64,000 bases of DNA. It comes from a virus. Below the pieces are notes generated by a model. The model was given only the letters and a program-made list of their open reading frames with translations, searched no databases and was not told the DNA's origin. The position numbers were made by a program, and so were the translations under genes. How positions within the stretch are numbered: position 1 is the stretch's first letter; each line of letters begins with the position of its first letter. The stretch is from the IMG/VR virus record IMGVR_UViG_3300026488_000022, positions 1 to 64,000 of that record; one strand, written 5' to 3'. Positions 46,196 to 54,724 of this stretch are shown in pieces.

Positions 46196-47170
46196 TTACT
46201 CTCCTTGAATTAAATATAAAATTTTAACTTCATCATCATTTAAATTTCTTGTGAATATCCTAACATCATCAATTGTTCCGCTTTGTCTATAACCCGCATT
46301 TCTGCCCCAACCAAACAAATATAAAGTATCGTTAAAAACCATACTATATCTGTTAATTGTGCCACAGTTTTGAGCTAAGTTTTGCTTTTCACCGTTAAGG
46401 TAAATATCGCCATATTCTCCCTTTCTAAAATTAACTGATAAATGCACCCACTGATTTTTATATTTTAAAAAATTAAAACCAAAATTATCGCTATTAGCAG
46501 TATTAAAACCAAGTTTTCCATTTCTGCAAATATAAATATCACATTCTTTAAAACCAAATGGCATAGTATAATCCCTGCCATTCCATTTAAACCACATTGA
46601 AATATTTAACTCTTCTGTATTTACATTAAAAGGTAAATTTTTTATTTGAATTTGTCCCCAATCAGAATAAACAGCTAAATTTTCTTTACCTTCAACGTAT
46701 CTTATGCCTCCTACTATTGTTCCTCTATATTTTCCGCTAACATCAAGGACATTTCTATTAAATTTAAACAAAGCAATACCACTACCATCGCCAAAAACAT
46801 CAACTTTTTCAAAAGGCGGAACATTCATAATTGTTGTTCCTTTATTTCCTACCCAAATGTTATCATTATTATCATTTTTAACACATTCAAACATTTCTGA
46901 AGTTTGAATATTATACCATTTAAAACCTTTAAAAGCCGGGTTAAAATTAACAGTAGGATTTTCTAAACTTATAATGTTAGCTATATTTTTAGTAATTTTA
47001 TCTACTACTTTTAGTTTGCCGTTATTTATTAAATCTCTTGCTTTTTGGTTTTTTACATCTTCTTTTAAATAACATTTATAAACAACATTTTGACGTTCGA
47101 TATTTAAAATTACAATTAAATCATCTTTTTTTCCGGTTATTAAACTATCTAAATTTTCTATATAAAACAT
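46196..47170 (-). CDS. LamG-like fibre or receptor-binding protein
   Basis: 324 residues. The C-terminal 200 residues are a concanavalin/LamG-like fold (GIALFKFNRNVLDVSGKYRG, LNISMWFKWNGRDYT, GDIYLNGEKQNLAQN, IDDVRIFTRNLNDDEVKILY). It is the third protein in the window with this fold, and the most likely receptor-contact candidate since it stands beside the fibre and the accessory gene. Confidence 0.6.
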   Translation of the reverse strand: MFYIENLDSLITGKKDDLIVILNIERQNVVYKCYLKEDVKNQKARDLINNGKLKVVDKITKNIANIISLENPTVNFNPAFKGFKWYNIQTSEMFECVKNDNNDNIWVGNKGTTIMNVPPFEKVDVFGDGSGIALFKFNRNVLDVSGKYRGTIVGGIRYVEGKENLAVYSDWGQIQIKNLPFNVNTEELNISMWFKWNGRDYTMPFGFKECDIYICRNGKLGFNTANSDNFGFNFLKYKNQWVHLSVNFRKGEYGDIYLNGEKQNLAQNCGTINRYSMVFNDTLYLFGWGRNAGYRQSGTIDDVRIFTRNLNDDEVKILYLIQGE

Positions 47171-47184
47171 AAAAACTCCTTATT

Positions 47185-48747
47185 TTAATTAATTTGATAT
47201 CCCCAAAGTTCGTCTTTATAAACATTACCATTACCATCTGCCCAATAAACAACGAAGCTTGAATTGTCATTTTCTTTAATCCCCCCTAAAACAAAAGTAG
47301 GTTTGTCTAACGGCTCTAATAATGCCACTGCATTATCATCATTTGCAATAAAATTAATAAACATCATCGCACGTCTTGTATCGTTGGCTTCTCCGTCATT
47401 ATTAATTAATTTTAGTCCGTTAGGTAAGTTATAAAATTTAATACTATCTTCATCACAATCAACTTCCATTCTTGTTGCATTATCTATGCTTGTGTATTTT
47501 GAGCTTGTAGCTCTAATATGCAAATGTTTTTTGTTATTTGAATTGTTATACCAATCAATCCTTGCTTGTGCCGGATAAGCAGTACCTAAACCAAAATTAT
47601 AACCTACCCAATTATCAGCACTTGTTGTGTCTTTATAAGCAAGATAAGTGCCACTATCTCCAGCTACAACATCATAAACGTTAATATTTGAACTTGTAAC
47701 ATCTACACCTAAACCAAGTGTTCCTGTTGTCCAATTATATTTTAAACTTTTTCCTAAAGTTGAACTTGCATTGTAATTGTCGTTTTGACTTATAACAACA
47801 TCGTAATTTACATAATCATTAGTTTTAACAGCTAATGCCTTCCATTCGTTTGAGTTACCTTTTCTTCTAACTATAATTTCTTCAGCGGAATTATCGTAAA
47901 TTAACTGCCCACCTTTTGGGTATTCGTTAATATCATTTTTCCAATCTTCAATTTTTTGATAAACAACATCGTGTGAATTTGCAGGTAAATAAACCCAGCT
48001 ATCACTCCATAAAACAAAACCTGAATATTTAATTTCTTTATTACCAACTAACGAAGTTTTACCTTTAAACCAACCAAAATGTCCATTTGAATTATAAATA
48101 GCAAGGTTTTGATTTTCATAATCAATCCAATAATAACCATCTTCGGGTGTTCCTTGTCCTGTGGCTGGGTATCCTGTGACATAATTAAAGCGATTATCCA
48201 TAGAACGATTAAAATCCCAACCAAAACCATCACGTGCTTTAATTGCATTTGAACGACCACAATATAGATTGTAATTATTTGTATTTCCATCAATAGAAAT
48301 ACCAGCACCAATGACACCATATTGATTAACAGCAAATTGAACTTGTGAGGTATAAGCTTGTATAATTTTTTCGCTATGTGTAAAAATTCTCAATGGTGTA
48401 ACACCATTATTATCAACAGTTGTATCAATATTTAGTGCTGAATTTGTACCTTGTGGGTTATGTTGTAAATATGGACTTGTTACAGCTTTGTCTCCGTTAA
48501 TTTTATATAAAAACTTTCCATTTTCACCTTCAATTGTTGTTCCGTATTTTATTTTTAAAAGTTGTCCATTATCAATTGCGTCTGTTACACTTACTCCAAC
48601 AACATCATTTGGATTAGCTACTAAAACATAATATTCAAAAATATCTTGGTCTGTTTGGATTTTTAAAATTTCACCTTTTCTAAACTTATTAAGCCCTGTA
48701 AATTGAATATCAACTACTGCAAAATTACTATGGGTGCTTATAGACAT
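47185..48747 (-). CDS. Tail fibre-like protein
   Basis: 520 residues. The start (KGEILKIQTDQDIFEYYVLV, SVTDAIDNGQLLKIKYG) resembles the start of the 37440 protein. The middle is Asn- and Gly-rich beta structure typical of fibres; repeated YNLYCGRSNAIK and GLGTAYPAQARIDWY type strands. The end (ADGNGNVYKDELWGY) is a short tip. First late gene beside the divergent early operon, with octamer 13. Confidence 0.6.
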   Translation of the reverse strand: MSISTHSNFAVVDIQFTGLNKFRKGEILKIQTDQDIFEYYVLVANPNDVVGVSVTDAIDNGQLLKIKYGTTIEGENGKFLYKINGDKAVTSPYLQHNPQGTNSALNIDTTVDNNGVTPLRIFTHSEKIIQAYTSQVQFAVNQYGVIGAGISIDGNTNNYNLYCGRSNAIKARDGFGWDFNRSMDNRFNYVTGYPATGQGTPEDGYYWIDYENQNLAIYNSNGHFGWFKGKTSLVGNKEIKYSGFVLWSDSWVYLPANSHDVVYQKIEDWKNDINEYPKGGQLIYDNSAEEIIVRRKGNSNEWKALAVKTNDYVNYDVVISQNDNYNASSTLGKSLKYNWTTGTLGLGVDVTSSNINVYDVVAGDSGTYLAYKDTTSADNWVGYNFGLGTAYPAQARIDWYNNSNNKKHLHIRATSSKYTSIDNATRMEVDCDEDSIKFYNLPNGLKLINNDGEANDTRRAMMFINFIANDDNAVALLEPLDKPTFVLGGIKENDNSSFVVYWADGNGNVYKDELWGYQIN

Positions 48748-48776
48748 TTTGTCTCCTTATATTGCTACTTTAAACA

Positions 48777-48784
48777 TATATCAG
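48777..48784 (-). promoter_or_regulatory. Late promoter octamer 13 (fibre operon)
   Basis: CTGATATA, 30 nt before the 48747 start. Confidence 0.6.
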
Positions 48785-48802
48785 TTTAATATATAAGCTA
48801 TA

Positions 48803-48988
48803 ATAATTATAAAATGTTCTTGACCGCCGAAATGCTATTTTTCATTGTTTGTAGATAATTATAGTTTGTTAAAAGTCCGAATTTTAGGGCTTTCTGCTAC
48901 TGTCCAAAGTGTCCAAACCCTTAAAGTTATAATATATTATAATAGAGCTTTTAAAACAAAATTTTATTTCTATCTTTACTTTTATTTT
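48803..48988 (+). repeat. Intergenic element copy 8, inverted
   Basis: The only copy pointing to the plus strand. It again points toward the downstream operon, here the early plus-strand genes. CTTGACCGCCGAAATG begins near 48820, followed by the hairpin GTCCGAATTTTAGGGC, TGTCCAAAGTGTCCAAA and TTATAATAGAGC. Confidence 0.85.
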
Positions 48989-49003
48989 GCTTTTTGTTAT
49001 AAT
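48975..49003 (+). promoter_or_regulatory. Early operon promoter, sigma70 type
   Basis: TTTACT (48975-48980), 17 bp, TATAAT (48998-49003), 39 nt before the ATG at 49042, at the end of element copy 8. Confidence 0.6.
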
Positions 49004-49041
49004 CTTTTAAAGATTTATAATTTATAAAAAGGAGTTGTAGA

Positions 49042-50928
49042 ATGATGAATGTAAGAAAAGAGAAAAGTAGAATTTTAACAGGAAATGATGTGATGAAAGA
49101 AAAAAAAGAAAAAATTTTTAAAGAAAAAACTTTAGAAATTTTATTTGTTAGAAAAACAAAAAAAGGAGAAATTTTAGCAACCCGACCGGATAAATTTGAA
49201 GATTTAATTGGGTTGCTAAAGAATTATACTATATTTATATATACTTTGTCAATACAAAAAGGACAATTTTTATCTATTTTTAATAATATTTTATTTTTAT
49301 TAGATAGAGCTGATAAAAATGATGTTTTTATCAAAAATTTTAAACATTTAATTTATGATTGGGCAACTAATAAAATTACAACAGACGAAATTGCAGATAA
49401 TTTTATTTCTTTTTATGAAGCCTTAACAGCTAATCATTTTGAAAGTAAAGGTTTTAGTTTTGTTGCTAATCCTTATAAAGTAACACAATATGATAAAGCA
49501 AGACCTAATACTAAAAATGGAAAGTTTTATAATATTTATAGAAAAGGTTATGAAGAAAATTTAGGTCTTGCTTTTGATAATGAAGTTTCTCTTGTTACTG
49601 CTTATTTCAAAATGCTTATAAATCCTCATTGTGCGTTTTATATTCCTAATAATAAATATTCTAAAAATTCTTTAAGATTTGATATTGATGATAAAAGTTT
49701 AAGTTTAGAAGAAATAACTTTATTAAGCAAGGCAACTATGAATGCTTTAAGTTTTAACGGACAAGTAGTAGTTTTAGAAACTACAAAAGGTTATCAAATT
49801 AGTATTTATATTCCTGTATTTTTTGTTAAAACATTTTTTGATAAAGATGATTATGTAGTTAGTGAAATTTTTGGTAAAAAAAGAAAAGTTACAAAAGCAT
49901 TTTACGCTTATCAATTTGTAGTTAAAAAATTTATTGAAAAATTTGAATTTTTAGCAAATGAATTATATGAAGTTAAATTAAAAATTGATAAATTTGCAGT
50001 CGAACAAGAAAAAGCAAGAATTTGGAGGAATTTTCAAGCTCATAATTATAATACATTTTCAATAACTGAAAATGATAGGACTACTATTTTTGATTTAGCT
50101 GGGGAATTTGAAAAAGAAGAAGAAAAAAAAGAAATAGTTAATTTATTTGAAGCTAAAACAATGAGTTATGCGGGTTTTAAACAAAAATTTTATAATGTTT
50201 ATAAATTTTCTAAAAAATATAAAGTAAATTTACCAGCTGTTAATTTAGAAATGGTAGGTAAATTTAGTGAAAATGCTGAAATGTTTTGGCTAACTAAAGC
50301 TTTAACTCATAAATTTATTATAAATTATAATCATTTATCAAATTTTAATATGCTTTTATTAGAGCTTTTCACTGCTATTGAAAATGATTTAATGTTTGTT
50401 TATGGTAATGAAAATGTTAAAGATGTTGTTTGGGATGTTTATGATTTTTATTTAGAAAATATGACAAAATACTTAAATGGACAAAAAATAGCAAGAAGTA
50501 AAACATTTAAAAAAATTACTGAAAGTTTAAAAGTAATTAAAAATGCTCCAGAAAATAAAAAAGAAAAGTTACAACAAGTTAAAATTGAAGTAGAAAAATT
50601 TGTAAATAATAAAGAAGATAAATTATCAGTTAGAAAATTAGCTGATTTAGTAAAAAATGTAGGGCTTGATTTTTCAAAATCTACAATCCATAATTACATT
50701 AAAAATGAAAATATGGATATTTTAGTAGAAATAATCGATATTTTATTAGAATATGTTATTATTTTAATGAACGGCAATAAACAAGAACAAGAAAAAGCAA
50801 TTTTATTATTAAAAATTGCTGATGAATTTCAAAGTGCTGTTAAGTTAATGGTAGTTATGATAAATCAAGGTTTGTTTTTACATAATGAAAAATTAAAAAA
50901 TTATTTTTACTACAATAAAAAGGAATGA
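49042..50928 (+). CDS. Replication-type protein, possible diverged primase (AEP-like)
   Basis: 628 residues, no firm family. LRFDIDDKS at 211-219 followed by VVVLETTKGYQISIYIP at 242-258 is the order of archaeo-eukaryotic primase motif I (DxD) and motif II (SxxGYH-like), but the His is Gln or Ser here, so activity may be lost or changed. Residues about 505-535 (LSVRKLADLVKNVGLDFSKS) form a probable helix-turn-helix. It heads the early plus operon with AAAAGGAG before the ATG. Alternatives: a replication initiator or a regulator. Confidence 0.4.
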   Translation: MMNVRKEKSRILTGNDVMKEKKEKIFKEKTLEILFVRKTKKGEILATRPDKFEDLIGLLKNYTIFIYTLSIQKGQFLSIFNNILFLLDRADKNDVFIKNFKHLIYDWATNKITTDEIADNFISFYEALTANHFESKGFSFVANPYKVTQYDKARPNTKNGKFYNIYRKGYEENLGLAFDNEVSLVTAYFKMLINPHCAFYIPNNKYSKNSLRFDIDDKSLSLEEITLLSKATMNALSFNGQVVVLETTKGYQISIYIPVFFVKTFFDKDDYVVSEIFGKKRKVTKAFYAYQFVVKKFIEKFEFLANELYEVKLKIDKFAVEQEKARIWRNFQAHNYNTFSITENDRTTIFDLAGEFEKEEEKKEIVNLFEAKTMSYAGFKQKFYNVYKFSKKYKVNLPAVNLEMVGKFSENAEMFWLTKALTHKFIINYNHLSNFNMLLLELFTAIENDLMFVYGNENVKDVVWDVYDFYLENMTKYLNGQKIARSKTFKKITESLKVIKNAPENKKEKLQQVKIEVEKFVNNKEDKLSVRKLADLVKNVGLDFSKSTIHNYIKNENMDILVEIIDILLEYVIILMNGNKQEQEKAILLLKIADEFQSAVKLMVVMINQGLFLHNEKLKNYFYYNKKE

Positions 50929-51176
50929 AAATGCAAATAACTAAAACAAATCTTTTAAATCTTATTACAAATGACCCGATAATTTCAAAACTCTGGGAGG
51001 AAGGGTTAGCGTGGTTTGATTATTATAAAGAAAGAAAAGAAGAAAATGGTATGAGTTATGAAAAATATATGGTATATATGGATTTACGTCAAAAATGTAT
51101 AGAGTTAAAAAAAGAAAATTTAGATAAAAGAGAAGAGAAAATTATAAAAGATTTTGTTGATTTTTATTTTAATTAA
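50925..51176 (+). CDS. Small early protein, unknown
   Basis: 83 residues, helical, with Trp/Tyr-rich EEGLAWFDYYKERKEEN. The ATG overlaps the stop of the 628-residue gene (ATGA), so expression is coupled. No family is recognised. Confidence 0.65.
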   Translation: MKMQITKTNLLNLITNDPIISKLWEEGLAWFDYYKERKEENGMSYEKYMVYMDLRQKCIELKKENLDKREEKIIKDFVDFYFN

Positions 51177-51188
51177 AAAGGAAAAATT

Positions 51189-51662
51189 ATGGAATTAATA
51201 AAAGCAGATTGGTCATTTGGTTTAAAAAATTTAAAATCACAAAATATCTCACTTACTAAAAAGCAATACGATGTTATTACACCTATTGTATTGCCTTCAA
51301 GAAATTATGATGAAATTAGAAGTGCATATGTTAAATCAGTGCAGAAATTAAGAAGGTATTATAACGCACCTGTTTTTTCTACAATGAAAATTGTGTATTT
51401 TAATAATATGAGTTGGTTTATTTATTCTAAAGCTTATTTAGAACAATGGTTAGAGTTTATGTTAAGAGAAGCAAATATCAAATTAAATGATTATATTTTT
51501 GAGCCACATAAACTATCTGAAAAAGTAATTAAAAAGGAAATTAAGTTTTTTATAAAACCAAAAGAAAAAGCACAATTTGATTTAGTTAAAATTTTTTATA
51601 AAGATAAAGCTATCGGATATAAAGTTGAAAACGAAGTTTTAAAATATAAGGAGATAAAATAA
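51189..51662 (+). CDS. Early protein, unknown
   Basis: 157 residues, basic, with LRRYYNAPVFSTMKIVYF and a lysine-rich end. No domain recognised. The stop shares bases with the next start (TAATG). Confidence 0.65.
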   Translation: MELIKADWSFGLKNLKSQNISLTKKQYDVITPIVLPSRNYDEIRSAYVKSVQKLRRYYNAPVFSTMKIVYFNNMSWFIYSKAYLEQWLEFMLREANIKLNDYIFEPHKLSEKVIKKEIKFFIKPKEKAQFDLVKIFYKDKAIGYKVENEVLKYKEIK

Positions 51663-51898
51663 TGTTATACAGAAAGGTTACTTTTGAAAGGTTAAAATTT
51701 TTATTAGAAAATTTAAATAAAAATGTTGAGGTTGTTGCTTATGTTTATGAGGATAATTGTAAAGTTGTTTTAAAAATAGGTAGTATTTTTTATGAAATAA
51801 AAGAAAAAAATCCAATTTTTGTCAATAAATCGAATAAATTTTATAAAATAATAAGGTTTTTAACCGAAAAAAACATAAAAAAGATAAAAAAATGTTAA
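51662..51898 (+). CDS. Small basic early protein, unknown
   Basis: 78 residues. A strand-rich middle (VEVVAYVYEDNCKVVLKIGS) and very lysine-rich C-terminus. The start is coupled to the upstream gene and the end overlaps the next gene. Confidence 0.6.
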   Translation: MLYRKVTFERLKFLLENLNKNVEVVAYVYEDNCKVVLKIGSIFYEIKEKNPIFVNKSNKFYKIIRFLTEKNIKKIKKC

Positions 51899-52410
51899 AA
51901 ATTTCTCCGATTTTTGCATTTTTTAAAGAAAAAAAGATAGAAAATTGGTTAAATCAACAAAAATTTAAAGAAATTGCTTTACTTTTTTATAAAATAAAGC
52001 AAAAAGAGCTTGAAAATTTAATAGCTGATTATAATGAAATAGAAATTTTAATGAGTTTTTTTAGTTATTTAAAAACTTATAACAAGTTAGATTATTTTTA
52101 TGTTTTACATAAAGAAGACAAAATGTTTGGCGTTTTAAGTTTTGATATTAATGAAGGCGACTTATATTTTAAAAAAGGTAAATATATGATATTTACTCAA
52201 ACCGGTGTTATTGGTGGATTAAACGAATTTTGGTTTTTGTTAAAACAATTCAAAATAAAAACCAAAGAAATTATTGAAATTGAAAAACCAGATTTTTATA
52301 TTTCTTATTTAAAAAATGTAAAACATAATGATAGATTATTTAGTTGGTTTATTAAAGCATATAATTTAAAAACAAAATTACATTATAATTTAAAATTTGT
52401 AGGAGAATAA
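51892..52410 (+). CDS. Early protein, unknown
   Basis: 172 residues, rich in Lys, Phe and Tyr. FAFFKEKKIENWLNQQKF is at the start; a strand region with FGVLSFDINEGDLYFKKG lies near 80. No catalytic motif seen. Confidence 0.6.
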   Translation: MLKISPIFAFFKEKKIENWLNQQKFKEIALLFYKIKQKELENLIADYNEIEILMSFFSYLKTYNKLDYFYVLHKEDKMFGVLSFDINEGDLYFKKGKYMIFTQTGVIGGLNEFWFLLKQFKIKTKEIIEIEKPDFYISYLKNVKHNDRLFSWFIKAYNLKTKLHYNLKFVGE

Positions 52411-52411
52411 A

Positions 52412-52690
52412 ATGAAAACAAATTTGATTTTATCTGATAAAAAACTTGGAAAAGAAAATAATCAAAAAATTGTGGATTTAATAAGAGAACTTTATCCTTA
52501 TTTATCAATAGACGCAGTAGCGAATTTAACAGGTTTATCAAGAACTAAAGTTAAAGAAATTTTAAAAGCTAATAATATTACAAAAGAAGAAGACCCGAGT
52601 TGGTATATAAATATTCCGATTGTAATTTGGTTACCAAAAAAATTATATGATAAGATTGATATAGAAAATTTAAAATTTATTGAAAAATAG
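52412..52690 (+). CDS. Small helix-turn-helix protein
   Basis: 92 residues. SIDAVANLTGLSRTKVKEIL at about 31-50 is a clear helix-turn-helix of the resolvase/transcription-factor type, so it probably binds DNA. Candidate regulator of phage operons. Confidence 0.6.
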   Translation: MKTNLILSDKKLGKENNQKIVDLIRELYPYLSIDAVANLTGLSRTKVKEILKANNITKEEDPSWYINIPIVIWLPKKLYDKIDIENLKFIEK

Positions 52691-52691
52691 C

Positions 52692-52720
52692 TTGACATAT
52701 ACATAGACAAAAGTTATAAT
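52692..52720 (+). promoter_or_regulatory. Perfect sigma70 promoter inside the early operon
   Basis: TTGACA (52692-52697), 17 bp, TATAAT (52715-52720). Drives the second part of the early operon from 52750. Confidence 0.82.
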
Positions 52721-52749
52721 ATTTATACAAAAAATTTTAAGGAGAAAAA

Positions 52750-53193
52750 ATGGAAATGACAACTTCAGTTTATCTAAAACAACTGCTAACACCAGAAATT
52801 GTTTTAGCGATTTGTAATAATAAACCAACAAAAGTTAAAAATGAAATTCCGCTGTTAGCGGTTTTGACAAGAAAACTTGTTAAAGAAAAAAATTTAAAAA
52901 AAGATATAGAAAATTTTTGTGCTGTTGTAGGTTATGTAGCATATGTTGAATTTATGTTTGTTGAGGAAGATGATTATTTTGATGTAGATATGCTTGATAA
53001 TGCTTTTTATCTTTTAGTTGGTAAAATAGAAAAAGCAGGTATAGCTAAAGGTTTTATTAAACAATTTATCATAGATTGTTTTAAATCTTATTTTGGTATA
53101 AGTGATAAAACGATTGATACACTAATATGGAAATACCAAGATAAAAAAGAAAAATTACCTCAACAAATAGGAGGAGCAAATGTTAGAGCGTAA
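52750..53193 (+). CDS. Early protein, unknown
   Basis: 147 residues, helical and mostly acidic in the middle (FVEEDDYFDVDMLDNAFY). First gene after the strong promoter at 52692. No family recognised. Confidence 0.65.
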   Translation: MEMTTSVYLKQLLTPEIVLAICNNKPTKVKNEIPLLAVLTRKLVKEKNLKKDIENFCAVVGYVAYVEFMFVEEDDYFDVDMLDNAFYLLVGKIEKAGIAKGFIKQFIIDCFKSYFGISDKTIDTLIWKYQDKKEKLPQQIGGANVRA

Positions 53194-53485
53194 ATTTAGT
53201 TGCTATCAAATCCAAAAAATAATGGATTTGTTTTATTTTAGAAAAGCTACAATTACAAAAATAGCAAAATATTTTAACGCAAGTTATAAAACAATTCAAT
53301 ATATAATCCAAGGCAAAACTTATAGGAATTGTTGGCGTTATGATAGATATGGTTGGGAGAATGAAGAAGATTTTAAAAGAGCGTATGAACATAGAAAAAA
53401 AGAAAATGTTAGGTTATATGGTAACGGGCGTAAAAGCCAAAGCATTGAAATGATGTTAAAACAATTAGAAAAGGGAAAAGTTTGA
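53180..53485 (+). CDS. Helix-turn-helix protein
   Basis: 101 residues. ATITKIAKYFNASYKTIQYI at about 23-42 is a helix-turn-helix, followed by the basic IQGKTYRNCWRYDRYGW. A DNA-binding regulator is likely. The ATG lies 14 bases inside the preceding gene. Confidence 0.6.
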   Translation: MLERKFSCYQIQKIMDLFYFRKATITKIAKYFNASYKTIQYIIQGKTYRNCWRYDRYGWENEEDFKRAYEHRKKENVRLYGNGRKSQSIEMMLKQLEKGKV

Positions 53486-53730
53486 AAATCATTTGGGTAG
53501 TAAAGTGCAAAAAGTGCAATGATGAAATTGAACGTGGTTTTTGTAAATGTGGAAATGTTGGGGTAAGGAAAAAAGGAAACCAAATTTTAGCTTTGTTTTG
53601 TGATGATTTAACAACTTGTAATTTAAAACAAATTGTTAAAAATAAAAACTTAATAATAAAAGAAAAAAGTTGGTTTCCTTTTAGTTTTGCTAAAGTTGAA
53701 AAAATAAATATGGAGTTAGATTATGAATGA
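53482..53730 (+). CDS. Small zinc-binding protein
   Basis: 82 residues starting TTG. CKKCNDEIERGFCKCG gives a four-Cys zinc knuckle near the N-terminus; two more Cys (FCDDLTTCNL) follow. Role unknown. Confidence 0.55.
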   Translation: MKIIWVVKCKKCNDEIERGFCKCGNVGVRKKGNQILALFCDDLTTCNLKQIVKNKNLIIKEKSWFPFSFAKVEKINMELDYE

Positions 53731-53809
53731 TTTAGTTTTAGGTTTAACTTTATTAAGTTTTTATGTTGGTTTATTTTATATAATTCAAGAAATTTTAAAG
53801 GAGCATTAA
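53723..53809 (+). CDS. 28-residue membrane peptide
   Basis: The ATG overlaps the end of the zinc protein gene, and the stop TAA at 53807 directly precedes the next ATG. One hydrophobic helix (LVLGLTLLSFYVGLFYII) and a short charged end. Function unknown. Confidence 0.55.
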   Translation: MNDLVLGLTLLSFYVGLFYIIQEILKEH

Positions 53810-54064
53810 ATGAGTAAATTAAGAGAAATTTTAACACCGTTTTTAATAATTTTATTTTTAGTGATTTTTGGTTTAGCGGGGTTATTATTATATGGTGTTT
53901 TAGGGTATCTTTTATTTTTATTTATAAATACAATATTTTATAGTGGAGAAATACTTGCAAATGCAAATTGGGAGGTAGTAGTTTTAGATTTAAAAATGGT
54001 TGTATTTTTGGGTTTAGCTGGTTTTTTGGTTTTTTTAATTGCTTATTTTGTAAATGAAAATTAA
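53810..54064 (+). CDS. Membrane protein with two hydrophobic helices
   Basis: 84 residues. Helices at about 9-41 and 60-80 separated by a short loop with acidic residues. AAAGGAG lies at the end of the preceding small gene. Could be a superinfection or host-membrane factor; nothing in the sequence decides. Confidence 0.6.
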   Translation: MSKLREILTPFLIILFLVIFGLAGLLLYGVLGYLLFLFINTIFYSGEILANANWEVVVLDLKMVVFLGLAGFLVFLIAYFVNEN

Positions 54065-54074
54065 AGGAGAATAA

Positions 54075-54248
54075 ATGAAAATTAGAGAAAGTTTCAATCT
54101 AAACGAAATAAAAAATCTTGTTTTTGACGAAAAAACGAAAGCGGTTTCTTTCGTTTATAATAATAAAAAAGTAACAGGTAAATTGATTTTCTTTTATAAA
54201 GGCGAAAACATATTAGTAATTGAAAAGGAAATAAAATGGTGTGGTTAA
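54075..54248 (+). CDS. 57-residue protein, unknown
   Basis: ATG at 54075 behind AAAGGAG, stop at 54246. Strand-rich (KNLVFDEKTKAVSFVYNNKK, KLIFFYKGENILVI). It overlaps the next gene start. No family is recognised. Confidence 0.6.
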   Translation: MKIRESFNLNEIKNLVFDEKTKAVSFVYNNKKVTGKLIFFYKGENILVIEKEIKWCG

Positions 54249-54478
54249 ATATTGAGAATATCGGTTTTTTAAAAGTTAGTGATATTAGTTATATTGGTGA
54301 AGTTAGTTTAATTGATTTTGATGAATATACTAATAAAAATTTGTATGGTTTTGAATTAGTAGTTGGTGGTGAGCTTTTACCTTTAATTTATGAAAACAAA
54401 GAAAAAGCGCTAAAAATTCATAGTGAAATTAAAAAACAACTTTTGATGAGCGCTAAAATAATTAAGTTGGAGGTTTAG
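54236..54478 (+). CDS. Small protein, related to next gene
   Basis: 80 residues. VSDISYIGEVSL, FELVVGGELLPLIYENKEKA and a C-terminal helix follow the same order as in the next protein, so the two seem to be tandem paralogues. Similar small strand-helix proteins are common in bacteria without known function. Confidence 0.6.
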   Translation: MVWLNIENIGFLKVSDISYIGEVSLIDFDEYTNKNLYGFELVVGGELLPLIYENKEKALKIHSEIKKQLLMSAKIIKLEV

Positions 54479-54724
54479 ATGAAAATTTATAAATTAGGTG
54501 GGGATGTTTTTGATTTATCTAAGATTGAAGTTGTAAGTGAAATTGAACAGGTTGGGCTTGATTATAAATTTAAAGTAATAGTAAATGGAATTACACTTGC
54601 TTTTATTGATGATAATTTAGAAAAAGTTAAAAAAGAAAGAGAAAAATTAATAAAGGAGTGGAAAAATGAAAACCGCAACAAGCTTGAGTTTTTTAGAAAA
54701 TCTAAAAAGTACAGAAATAAGTGA
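54479..54724 (+). CDS. Small protein, paralogue of previous
   Basis: 81 residues with KIEVVSEIEQVGL, FKVIVNGITLAFIDDNLEKV and a basic helix. Starts right after the previous stop. Its basic end overlaps the next gene. Confidence 0.6.
   Translation: MKIYKLGGDVFDLSKIEVVSEIEQVGLDYKFKVIVNGITLAFIDDNLEKVKKEREKLIKEWKNENRNKLEFFRKSKKYRNK

Noticed and set aside
17227-48784. Calling the late octamer a host sigma28 promoter
   Set aside because: The CGATA core is similar, but I find no TAAA box at a constant distance. A phage-specific late factor explains the data equally well.
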